This document shows positions 1-6,601 of a stretch of DNA of 7,111 bases, piece after piece; positions within the stretch are counted from its first letter, which is position 1, and the number at the start of each line of letters is the position of its first letter. The notes below the pieces were generated by a model that was given only the letters and a program-made list of their open reading frames with translations, was not told the DNA's origin and made no database searches. This DNA comes from Thermoanaerobaculales bacterium (GTDB taxonomy: Bacteria; Acidobacteriota; Thermoanaerobaculia; Thermoanaerobaculales; Sulfomarinibacteraceae), in the NCBI GenBank assembly GCA_025456385.1, contig JALOKS010000136.1, positions 1 to 7,111 of the forward strand, written 5' to 3'. Both the position numbers and the translations under genes were made by a program.

Positions 1-486
1 CACCTCGAGCTCGTCGTAGTCGTTGTAGTCGAACTCCGGCGCGACGATGCCGTAGCCCACGAAGACGAGCGGCACCGGCTGCGGAATCAGGGTCTGGGGG
101 CCGCCCGTGAAGAGGAGGTAGTCCGCGCCGAGCGCGAGCTCGCGGCGGCTGCCGAGGCTCTCGAGCTCGAGCCGGCTCGAGGGCAGGGGCATCACGCCGT
201 GCAGCGGCACCTGCTGGAGGAAGCCGCCGTTCTCGCCGAGCGGCTCGAGGCCGAGGGCCGCGAGCTGGCGGGCGATGTAGGCCGCTGCCCGGCTGCCGCC
301 CGGCGTGCCCGGGAACCGGCCCTCGAGGGCGTCCGAGCCGAGCACCGCGGTGTGGCGGCGGATCGTCTCCGCGGAGACCGCCTGCGAGAGCTCGCCCAGC
401 CGCCTGCTGTCCGTCGCCGCCGCGGCGGGCAGCCCCGACGTCAGTGCGGCCAGAAGGAAACCGGTTCGGAGGCCGTCGGCTCTCAC
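1..486 (-). CDS. Secreted M28-family metallopeptidase (aminopeptidase-like), N-terminal part
   Basis: The visible 162 residues run off the left edge of the window. Residues 1-24 form a signal peptide, with Arg at 2 and 7, a hydrophobic GFLLAALTSGL core and an AAAA cleavage region. The stretch LGSDALEGRFPGTPGG (49-64), followed by AAAYIARQLAALGLEP (67-82), is the N-terminal signature of M28 zinc aminopeptidases exported to the periplasm or beyond. The segment VPLVFVGYGIVAPEFDYNDY (138-157) matches the entry into the PA (protease-associated) domain inserted in many of these enzymes. The zinc ligands and catalytic Glu lie outside the window, so activity cannot be judged. The GTG start is chosen because the frame upstream runs to a TAA without ATG, GTG or TTG, and because the signal peptide begins there. 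No Shine-Dalgarno sequence precedes it. A terminator and a palindrome separate it from the preceding gene, which points to independent transcription. Confidence 0.88.
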   Translation of the reverse strand, partial: MRADGLRTGFLLAALTSGLPAAAATDSRRLGELSQAVSAETIRRHTAVLGSDALEGRFPGTPGGSRAAAYIARQLAALGLEPLGENGGFLQQVPLHGVMPLPSSRLELESLGSRRELALGADYLLFTGGPQTLIPQPVPLVFVGYGIVAPEFDYNDYDELEV

Positions 487-492
487 TCGGCC

Positions 493-498
493 ATTGTA
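493..498 (-). promoter_or_regulatory. Candidate -10 element of the peptidase gene, possible leaderless start
   Basis: The minus strand reads TACAAT, one base away from TATAAT, followed by six bases and then the GTG start codon at 486. With usual -10 to +1 spacing, transcription would begin at or beside the start codon, giving a leaderless message. That would explain the absence of a ribosome-binding site. No -35 match is seen 16-18 bases upstream; that stretch is the GC-rich arm of the palindrome. The element sits at the edge of the inverted repeat at 494-531. This is an inference from position and consensus only. Confidence 0.35.
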
Positions 499-531
499 AT
501 TCCCGGCGGCGGCTGCCGCCGGGAATTACAA
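494..531. repeat. Perfect 17-bp inverted repeat with 4-nt loop
   Basis: The arms 494-510 and 515-531 are exact reverse complements (TTGTAATTCCCGGCGGC on one strand), separated by GGCT. No T-tract follows on either strand, so it is not itself an intrinsic terminator. It abuts and overlaps by two bases the T-tract of the terminator at 530-558, and its other end lies 7 bases from the peptidase start codon. Possibilities are a repressor operator covering the peptidase promoter, an RNA hairpin limiting read-through translation, or a dispersed REP-like palindrome. Only one copy is present here. Confidence 0.9.
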
Positions 532-558
532 AAAGGCCCCGGCGGGGGACGCCGGGGC
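530..558 (-). terminator. Rho-independent terminator of the receptor operon
   Basis: On the minus strand a 9-bp perfect stem (GCCCCGGCG / CGCCGGGGC) closes a 5-nt TCCCC loop and is followed directly by CTTTTT. It lies 40 bases after the stop codon of the CHRD-like gene and is oriented to end transcription coming from that gene. There is no T-tract on the plus-strand side, so it is one-directional. Confidence 0.88.
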
Positions 559-598
559 AGAAAGAAAAAAGATGGACGGAAGAGGATCGTCGGAAAGC

Positions 599-1660
599 TC
601 AGTTGCTCGCGGCCGCCGGGAGGTAGGTCCCGTCGCCCGAGATGTTGTCGGTGATCGTGCCGTAGATGAAGAGCTCGCCGTCGGCCTCGAAGGTGACGTA
701 CATGTCGCCGTAGTCGGCGAGCGCCGCCCACAGCTGGTTGACGAAGAGCTGGTCGTGGCTGAGGGCGTTGATCGTGCGGCTGGTCTCGCCGAGGAGGGTG
801 CCGTCGGTGTCCCAGCCGCGGAAGGTCACGGTGACCGCCGAGGCGGTGGGGTTGAACCAGCCGATGGCGCCGCGGAAGCCGGCGCCGGAGGCCGCGGGCC
901 GGTTCTGGAGGAAGGGGATGAGGCCGGCGCTCAGGGCCTGGTCCATGCTCACGGCGTCGACGAAGAGGCCGAAGGTGCCTTCGCCGGCCGCGCTCTGGTC
1001 GTTGTAGACCCGCGACGAGGCCTCGACCGCGCCGTCCGCGGTCAGCTGGACGCCGCCGCGGCCGTTGGTGACGCCGAAGCTCGCGGCGACGAAGTCGTTG
1101 AGCACCAGCTGCTCGTTCGGCGCGACGTCGACGGTGTCGGTGGCGTCGGGGGCGGTGTTGGCGTCGGCGCCCGCCGCGTAGTAGTCGAGGGTCACGGCAA
1201 CGGCGGTGCTGCCGCGGTTGACGATCCGCAGGTCGGTGCGGAAGTTGGTGCCCGCCGCGCCGCGCACGGCCGCCGACACCGGGAAGTAGACGACGGTCCC
1301 GTCGCCGGTCCCGCCGGCTGCGAGCGGGCCCGCGATCGAGCTGCCCCCGCCGCTGACGGTGAGAGTCCAGGCGCCGGGGTTGCCGATGATGTTGGCGGTC
1401 TGGTTCGAGGTCGTCGAGCCGATCGCGGTGCCGGCGGTGAAGGTCGCGCCGAGGTCGATGGTGGTGCCGCCGCGGGTCAGACTGGCCGTGGTCGGGGCGA
1501 AGCCGGAAACCAGAATCGAGTAGTCGATGGTGGTGCCCGAGATGTTGAGGGTCCCGAAGCCCGAGCCGGCGCCACCGGCGAGCGAGGCCGTGAAGCTTGT
1601 CGCCGAGGCGAGGGCCGGCAGGAGCAGGATGCAGGCGGTTGTCAGCAGGTAGCGTCTCAT
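599..1660 (-). CDS. Secreted protein with CHRD-like N-terminal domain and tandem beta-rich repeat
   Basis: This 353-residue exported protein has a signal peptide (1-20, cleavage at ALASA). Residues 21-110 resemble a CHRD fold (TASLAGGAGSGFGTLNISGT, then TIDYSILVSGF, ending NPGAWTLTVSGG), but contain no histidine, so the usual HIHxG motif is missing. Residues 124-222 and 246-340 are two copies of one beta-rich unit. Both contain Phe-Arg, an Asn and an AVxVT strand, a QLxxN segment, and a T.(E)ADG strand ending in Tyr. Repeats of this kind are familiar in secreted proteins of environmental bacteria but have no known activity. No catalytic motif, lipobox in a sensible place or membrane anchor is seen. 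It is the last gene of the operon: it begins 18 bases after the beta-helix gene stops and is followed by an intrinsic terminator. A binding or structural role at the cell surface is an inference. Confidence 0.85.
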   Translation of the reverse strand: MRRYLLTTACILLLPALASATSFTASLAGGAGSGFGTLNISGTTIDYSILVSGFAPTTASLTRGGTTIDLGATFTAGTAIGSTTSNQTANIIGNPGAWTLTVSGGGSSIAGPLAAGGTGDGTVVYFPVSAAVRGAAGTNFRTDLRIVNRGSTAVAVTLDYYAAGADANTAPDATDTVDVAPNEQLVLNDFVAASFGVTNGRGGVQLTADGAVEASSRVYNDQSAAGEGTFGLFVDAVSMDQALSAGLIPFLQNRPAASGAGFRGAIGWFNPTASAVTVTFRGWDTDGTLLGETSRTINALSHDQLFVNQLWAALADYGDMYVTFEADGELFIYGTITDNISGDGTYLPAAASN

Positions 1661-1668
1661 CTCACAGT

Positions 1669-1675
1669 CCTCCTT
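1669..1675 (-). promoter_or_regulatory. Ribosome-binding site of the CHRD-like gene
   Basis: AAGGAGG on the minus strand lies 8 bases before the ATG at 1660 and only 3 bases after the stop codon of the preceding gene. This supports the chosen start and tight translational succession of the two secreted proteins. Confidence 0.85.
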
Positions 1676-1678
1676 CGC

Positions 1679-3487
1679 TCAGTCGAGGGCGTACGAGGTC
1701 CACGGCTGGTAGATCCAGGGATCACCGCCGGGCGCCACGCCGCCGATGTAGTCGCTGGTCGGCGCGCCGAAGCTGGCGTCGAGCGCCGGCGAGCCGTTGA
1801 GCGGCAGCAGGTCGGGGGCCACGGGGTTGAAGGGGTCGCCGAGCATCGGGTCGACGAACTGGTTGCGCACGGCGCCGTCCTGCAGCCAGGCGATGACCTG
1901 GTCGTTGCTGATGTTGCCGCCGCCCTGGCCGATGTTGCCGTTGCCGAAGAGGATGCTGTTGCTGATGACCAGGTTGCCCTGCTGGGCCTGGACCCAGGTC
2001 TCGTCCTCGGTGACCCGGATGCCGGCCGCCGGGAAGCCGACGAAGATCGCGTTGCGGATCAGGGCCGCGGTGCCGCGGCGGAGCCGCGCGGCGCGGCCCT
2101 CGCCGCCCTCGAGGCCCTGGTTGCCGACGAAGGTCGCGTTGAAGATCTTGGGGAAGGAGCGCGGCTCGCGGTCCGGCACGTCCTCGTCATTGTCGGCCTC
2201 GATGCCGTGGTCGGCGACGATCGGACCCTGCCAGGCGACCACGTTGCTGAGGTTGCCCTGCCAGCCGATCGCCCAGTCGATGCTGTCGTCCTCGATCCCG
2301 GTCAGGAGGAGGTACTCGCAGTTGACGGTGCCCCCGAACCACTCGATACCGTCGTCCGCGTTGCGGCTGACCTGGACGTTCTTGCAGACCGTGCCGGAGC
2401 CGACGCCCTGGAAGGCGATGCCGTTGAGCTCGTCCTCCTCGTTGAAGCGGACGCCCGCGAACTCGACTCGCAGATAGCTCAGAACGCCGGAGTTGTCGTG
2501 GGGGTCGGTGCCGCCGAAGAGGCCGCTCGAGCCCTCGCCCTCTTTCTCGCCGGTGTCCGAGCCGATGGGCGCGTAGCCGTTGAGCACCAGCCCACCCCAG
2601 TCGCCCGAGGTCCGCTCGCCGACCTTGAAGGCCGAGGTCATGATGATCGGCATCAGCGGCGTGCCGTTGGCGATCAGCTTCGAGCCGCGCTGCACGGCGA
2701 GGGTGCCGAGCTGCTGCTTGTCGCCGAAGACCACCGTGCCGGGCTCGATGGTGAGGGTGGCGGAGGCGCCGTTGCCGTTCAGGGCGCCGACGTAGACCGG
2801 GAAGTTGGCGCCGCCCTTGGCCAGCAGGTAGGCGTTGTTGGCGGTCCACACGGTGTCGGTGGTGACGTCCCCGTTGACGACGACGATGGCTTCGACGTGG
2901 CTGTACAGCGCGTAGGAGCGCGAGACCACCTCGCTGCCGCTCGCGTCACGGACGTCGACGCCGAACATGTAGAGGCCGGTCGGGTTGGCAGGACCAGCTC
3001 CCCAGGCGCCAGTGGGGCCGAAGAACATGAAACGGTCGAGGCTCGGCGCCCACAGCGCGGTGCCGTCGGTGCCGAAGATGTCCTTGACCTCGCCGGCGGC
3101 GAGGATCTGACCGTTGGCGAGGTAGCGGCGCTCGCCGGTCTCGCGGTTCTGCCAGTACAGCCACAGGGTCACCGGCTGCGCGTAGCCGCTGCCGTCCATC
3201 GACAGCATCAGCGACGGCGCCGTCACCTGCTGCGCGGTGTCCGGGTCGGTGTAGGGGTAGACGTAGTACTCGGTCTCGAGCCGCACGGCGGGCCGCTGCA
3301 CGGCGCCGGCGACGAGCTTGGACGCGGCCTTCTCGACGGCGGCCTTGCTCGCGAGCTTCACCCACGGCAGCCCGTAGGCGTTGAGATCCGAGGACGGAAG
3401 CTGACCGTCGCGGTGGAGCGGGCCCGCCGCAAAGGCCGTGCCGCCGACGAGACCCAGAACGACGGCCAACACCAGGATCCTTCTCAT
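1679..3487 (-). CDS. Secreted right-handed beta-helix-type surface protein
   Basis: The protein has 602 residues with a signal peptide (1-20, cleavage near AFA|A). A beta-sandwich-like N-terminal part (about 65-205) is followed by a beta-helix-like core (about 205-545). The core carries motifs typical of large secreted proteins often encoded next to TonB receptors: TIEPGTVVFG (246-255), GDWGGLVLNG (295-304), GGTDPHDNSG (325-334), YLRVEFAG (338-345), DDGIEWFGGTVNC (378-390), DDSIDW (400-405) and HGIEADND (427-434). Bacteroidota relatives commonly end in a type IX sorting domain. None is present here; the C-terminus is a short aromatic tail. No polysaccharide-lyase or other catalytic triad is recognised. 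The ATG at 3487 is preferred over the in-frame GTG at 3496 because a GAGGAGG sequence sits 8 bases upstream of the ATG and would overlap the GTG. The mature part has exactly two cysteines (368, 390). A role as partner or substrate-binding protein of the receptor is inferred from the operon. Confidence 0.88.
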   Translation of the reverse strand: MRRILVLAVVLGLVGGTAFAAGPLHRDGQLPSSDLNAYGLPWVKLASKAAVEKAASKLVAGAVQRPAVRLETEYYVYPYTDPDTAQQVTAPSLMLSMDGSGYAQPVTLWLYWQNRETGERRYLANGQILAAGEVKDIFGTDGTALWAPSLDRFMFFGPTGAWGAGPANPTGLYMFGVDVRDASGSEVVSRSYALYSHVEAIVVVNGDVTTDTVWTANNAYLLAKGGANFPVYVGALNGNGASATLTIEPGTVVFGDKQQLGTLAVQRGSKLIANGTPLMPIIMTSAFKVGERTSGDWGGLVLNGYAPIGSDTGEKEGEGSSGLFGGTDPHDNSGVLSYLRVEFAGVRFNEEDELNGIAFQGVGSGTVCKNVQVSRNADDGIEWFGGTVNCEYLLLTGIEDDSIDWAIGWQGNLSNVVAWQGPIVADHGIEADNDEDVPDREPRSFPKIFNATFVGNQGLEGGEGRAARLRRGTAALIRNAIFVGFPAAGIRVTEDETWVQAQQGNLVISNSILFGNGNIGQGGGNISNDQVIAWLQDGAVRNQFVDPMLGDPFNPVAPDLLPLNGSPALDASFGAPTSDYIGGVAPGGDPWIYQPWTSYALD

Positions 3488-3504
3488 GACACACACCTCC
3501 TCAT
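3484..3504 (-). other. Possible leader mini-ORF overlapping the beta-helix gene start
   Basis: ATG at 3504 encodes MRRCVS and stops in a TGA that overlaps the beta-helix gene's ATG by four bases (ATGA). Its own AAGGAG lies at 3515-3520, 10 bases upstream. Translation of it would deliver ribosomes to the real start. A frame stop at ATGA is unavoidable for any gene beginning ATGA, so the only informative part is the second, well-placed ribosome-binding site. Confidence 0.2.
3496..3502 (-). promoter_or_regulatory. Ribosome-binding site of the beta-helix gene (decides the start)
   Basis: GAGGAGG on the minus strand is 8 bases from ATG 3487. The longer in-frame GTG reading would begin inside this site, so the shorter protein beginning MRRILVLAVV is preferred. 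Confidence 0.85.
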
Positions 3505-3601
3505 TGGTTTCGCACTCCTTCGAGCTGTTTCACTCCATGCCCGCCCTCGTGCAGGGAGCTCGAGTCTCCGGCCGCTGGGCGAGCGGGGCGTGAAGGACGT
3601 G
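3505..3601 (-). other. Receptor to beta-helix intergenic spacer with short hairpins
   Basis: This spacer of about 100 bases contains two small inverted repeats: a 5-bp stem at 3572-3586 (CCGCT / AGCGG, loop of 5) and a 4-bp stem at 3544-3556. Neither has a T-tract, so no intrinsic terminator is apparent and read-through from the receptor gene is likely. The structures could act in RNA stability or processing between the cistrons; this is inference. Confidence 0.35.
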
Positions 3602-6562
3602 TTAGAAGATTGTTAGACCGATCGAGAGCTTCCACGAGGTGCCGGGCTCCCAGTACAGGAAGGGCTGGCCGCCCTGCGAGAACTCGACCGCCTCGTCCGT
3701 GAGGTTCTCGCCCGACACCTTCGCCGTGCAGGCAATGCCGAAGAGCTCGAAGCCCTGCATGAAGCTGAGGTCGACGGACCCGCGAGCGTCCTCGAGAACG
3801 TCGGGCAGACCGCTCGCGCCGGCGTACGCGACCTTCTCGCCGGCATAGTTCAAGAGCACCCGTGCGCTCGAGCGCCAGCTCGGCTGCTGCCACTCGAGCA
3901 CCAGGTTGCCGACGTTGTCGGGCTGGCCGACGAGCGGTCGGGTGGGGTTCGTCAGCGGCGACCCCTCCTGGATCGTGATCTCGGACTCGATGTGCGAGTA
4001 GTTCGCGATCGTCGTGAAGAGGTGGCGGCCGTCGGCGTTGAAGGTGCGGCGGAACTCGAGCTCGAGGCCGCTGTTGGTCGCGGACTGCGAGTTTTCCCAG
4101 CTCTGGATGTTGGTGATGGCCTCGATGACCACCGCCTCGATGGGGTTCGTGAAGTCCTTGTGGAAGAGGCTCACGGCGACCACGTCGCTCGCGTTCGGGA
4201 ACCACTCCCAGCGGGCGTCGTAGGAGCGGATCGTGGCGCTGACGAGCTCGGGGTTGCCCTTGGTGTCCCAGCCGCCGACCGCGTCGGTGAAGTTGAATGG
4301 CGCGAGCTCCCGGAACTCCGGCCGGTTGACGGTCTGCGAGGCCGACAGGCGGAGGTTCTGGGCCTGACCGACGCGGTACACCAGGCTCAGCGCAGGCAGC
4401 CACTCCTGCTCGTCGAGGGTGGTCACGAGCGGTGCGGCGTCGGGGCTGAAGATGTCGCGGGTCACCACCTCGATCGCAGAGTCCTCGTAGCGCAGGCCGC
4501 CGATCGCGCGCAGCTTGCCGAAGTTCCAGTCGGCCTGGAGGTAGGCGGCCGGGATGTCCTGGACCGCGGTGTAGTTGTCGGTGGGCCGGGTCGTCTCCTC
4601 GAGCTCGAAGCCGTCGGGCCGGATGTTGGCCTCCACGAACAGCTCCTCCGGCGGCAGCGAGAGGTCCATGCCACTGGTGTTGCGGTGCTTGAAGCGCAGG
4701 CGGCGGCCGGCGAAGGCGCGGTCGGTGGTCGTGTACGCGATCCCGCCCTTGAAGCTGCCGAAGGACGAGCCCGAGGACACGAAGGTGGTCCAGTCAACGG
4801 CGAAATCGTCGACCGTGTCCTCGAGGTCGTTGAAGAACATGAAGCCCGAGGACGCGTTGTCGGTGAGGACGAACTCGCCGTCGAAGTCGAAGTCGCCGTA
4901 GAGGGCGTAGCGGTAGTCCTGGGAGGTCTCGGCCGTCGACATCGAGCCACGCCACTCGAGGAGGCTGCCCATGGAGCCGACCCCCAGGAAGTGCTCGCCC
5001 GAGAGCTGGAAGGAGTCGATCTCCTGGTCCTTGTAGTTGACGCGGTAGTTGCGGATGTCCGCGGACAGGTCGGAGAAGAAGCCCTCCTGGTAGGTCGACT
5101 GCGAGCCGGAGAGGGTGTTGAACATGGTTTGGAGCTTGATGTTGTGGTTGTCGGAGAGCCGGTAGGCGAAGTTCGCCACCATGCCTCTCTTGACTCGCTC
5201 GGTGTCGCTGTCGAAGACGAAGCTGTTCTCGAGCTCGACGCCGCTGTCGTTGATCATGGACACGCGGTAGAAGTTGCTCTCGTCCTGACGCGAGCGGTAC
5301 TCGGTCGAGTGGGTCCCCGAGAGGACCATGCCGAGGCGGCCGAAGGTGTTGCCGTAGCTCAGATTGAAGCCGCCGTCGAAGGGCGCCGAGTAGGTGCCGC
5401 CGCCCCACGGAGTGGACACCGAACCGGCCGTGCCGCGCCACTGCCCGATGAAGCTCAGACCGTACTCCTGCAGCTCGGTCGGTGTGAAGCCGACACCGGT
5501 GATGGGCGACAGCCGAACCAGCTTGTCGTCCGGGATCCCTGCCGGGAAGGGCTGGCCGCCGCCGCCCGACCACGAGAGGCCGCCGGCGTAGCGGCCGAAG
5601 GACTCACCGCTCGTCAGGCTGTGGCTGCCGAGCGACATCCCGATCCCCGCGGTCTGCTGGACCGGGAAATCGAGCGTCTGGAGCTCGACGAAGCCCGCCG
5701 CGAAGTCGCCGGGCTTGTCGACGGTGTAGGACTTCGAGACCCGGATGCTGTCGAGGAGGCCGGACGGGAAGAGGTCGAAGGGCACGACCTTCCTCTCGAA
5801 CTCGGTCGAGGGGATCTTGGAGCCGTTGAGCGAGGTGTTGGAGTAGCGCTCGCCGAGGCCGCGGACGTAGACGTACTTGTCGTTCTGGACCGAGATGCCG
5901 GTCACCCGCTTGACCACGTCCGCGGCGTCCGAGCCGGTGCTCTTCTTCATGTCCTCGGTGCCGATGCTGTCCGAGATCATGGGCGCGTTGCGGCGCTCGG
6001 CGAGCAGTGCCGCCGCGGTGGAGTCCGCGGCCACGGCCTCGACCGTGATCGAGCCGATGAAAACGCCGGCGTCGGCGGCCGCGGCGGGCGGCGCGGCGGT
6101 CTCGGCGGCCGCCGTCTCGGCGGCCGCGTCAGCGGTGGGGGCCTGCCCGGCTTCGAGCTCCGCGGCGGCTGCGGCCACCGTCGCATCGGCGATCGCCGGC
6201 GCGGGCTCCGGCGCCGCGATCGGCACCGCCTCGACATCGGCGGTCGGCAGCATCACGACCGCGAAGTCGGCGACACCGCCCTCGGGAACCACCACCTCGG
6301 TGATCCGCTGCGCCTCGAAGCCATCGCGCGAGACCACCACCGAGTAGGTCCCGGCGGGCGCGACGCCGCGGAAATCACCGCCGACCCCGGCCGCGAAGCT
6401 GATGTCGGTACCCTCGACGACCAGCGTCGCACCGCGCACCGGCTCGCCCGTGAAACCGTTGATGACAACGCCCGAGATGGTGCCGTCGGCGAAGGCCGCG
6501 GCGGGCGCCAGGAGAATGCTCGCGCAGAGCAGGGCCAGGGGCCCGAGGGTTTGGATCTTCAT
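3602..6562 (-). CDS. TonB-dependent outer-membrane receptor with carboxypeptidase-regulatory-like domain
   Basis: The protein has 986 residues, a full-size receptor. Domains in order: signal peptide (1-25, AAAFA|D); carboxypeptidase-regulatory-like beta-sandwich (28-105, GTISGVVINGFTGEPVRGAT, then AGTYSVVVSRDGF); an Ala/Glu/Pro-rich linker (about 108-168); TonB plug (about 170-300); and a 22-strand-type barrel (about 305-986) ending in LTIF, the terminal aromatic needed for outer-membrane insertion. Plug hallmarks are YVYVRGLGERYSNTSLNG (230-247) and FDLFPSGLLDSIRVSKSY (262-279). SITVEA (171-176) is the best candidate for a TonB box, though weak. The family imports large or scarce ligands using TonB/ExbBD energy; the ligand is not readable here. 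The frame is open far upstream, but ATG 6562 is chosen because AAGGAG lies 9 bases before it and a signal peptide follows. It is the first gene of a probable three-gene operon with the two exported proteins downstream. Confidence 0.95.
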   Translation of the reverse strand: MKIQTLGPLALLCASILLAPAAAFADGTISGVVINGFTGEPVRGATLVVEGTDISFAAGVGGDFRGVAPAGTYSVVVSRDGFEAQRITEVVVPEGGVADFAVVMLPTADVEAVPIAAPEPAPAIADATVAAAAAELEAGQAPTADAAAETAAAETAAPPAAAADAGVFIGSITVEAVAADSTAAALLAERRNAPMISDSIGTEDMKKSTGSDAADVVKRVTGISVQNDKYVYVRGLGERYSNTSLNGSKIPSTEFERKVVPFDLFPSGLLDSIRVSKSYTVDKPGDFAAGFVELQTLDFPVQQTAGIGMSLGSHSLTSGESFGRYAGGLSWSGGGGQPFPAGIPDDKLVRLSPITGVGFTPTELQEYGLSFIGQWRGTAGSVSTPWGGGTYSAPFDGGFNLSYGNTFGRLGMVLSGTHSTEYRSRQDESNFYRVSMINDSGVELENSFVFDSDTERVKRGMVANFAYRLSDNHNIKLQTMFNTLSGSQSTYQEGFFSDLSADIRNYRVNYKDQEIDSFQLSGEHFLGVGSMGSLLEWRGSMSTAETSQDYRYALYGDFDFDGEFVLTDNASSGFMFFNDLEDTVDDFAVDWTTFVSSGSSFGSFKGGIAYTTTDRAFAGRRLRFKHRNTSGMDLSLPPEELFVEANIRPDGFELEETTRPTDNYTAVQDIPAAYLQADWNFGKLRAIGGLRYEDSAIEVVTRDIFSPDAAPLVTTLDEQEWLPALSLVYRVGQAQNLRLSASQTVNRPEFRELAPFNFTDAVGGWDTKGNPELVSATIRSYDARWEWFPNASDVVAVSLFHKDFTNPIEAVVIEAITNIQSWENSQSATNSGLELEFRRTFNADGRHLFTTIANYSHIESEITIQEGSPLTNPTRPLVGQPDNVGNLVLEWQQPSWRSSARVLLNYAGEKVAYAGASGLPDVLEDARGSVDLSFMQGFELFGIACTAKVSGENLTDEAVEFSQGGQPFLYWEPGTSWKLSIGLTIF
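6099..6128. repeat. 15-bp tandem repeat in the receptor linker
   Basis: Two adjacent 15-bp copies (6099-6113 and 6114-6128, 14 of 15 bases identical) encode a doubled AAETA-type unit within the Ala/Glu-rich linker of the receptor. The unit length is a multiple of three, so copy-number change by slippage would alter linker length without a frameshift. Confidence 0.8.
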
Positions 6563-6571
6563 GTTCGCTGG

Positions 6572-6577
6572 CTCCTT
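6572..6577 (-). promoter_or_regulatory. Ribosome-binding site of the TonB receptor
   Basis: AAGGAG on the minus strand is 9 bases before ATG 6562 and fixes the start. The extended sequence AAGAAGGAG (6572-6580) can pair with the pyrimidine tract at 6670-6678 in the same leader, with one G-U pair. Confidence 0.85.
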
Positions 6578-6601
6578 CTTCCGTCCGTCAGATCGAGTTG
6601 G

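Noticed and set aside
483..494. ATG of a three-codon frame (MAE) whose TGA overlaps the peptidase GTG
   Set aside because: It is too short to judge, has only a weak GGGAA in place of a ribosome-binding site, and is part of the palindrome edge; the TACAAT interpretation explains the bases better.
3488..3496. GTG start three codons upstream of the beta-helix ATG
   Set aside because: The GTG would overlap the GAGGAGG ribosome-binding site that is correctly spaced for ATG 3487.
572..3616. A 1014-codon open frame on the plus strand opposite the two secreted-protein genes
   Set aside because: The translation is a Val/Ala/Arg/Gly/Asp/Glu-rich string without domain signatures. It lies antisense to two genes with signal peptides, ribosome-binding sites and family motifs. 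Such frames arise from GC-rich codon use on the opposite strand.
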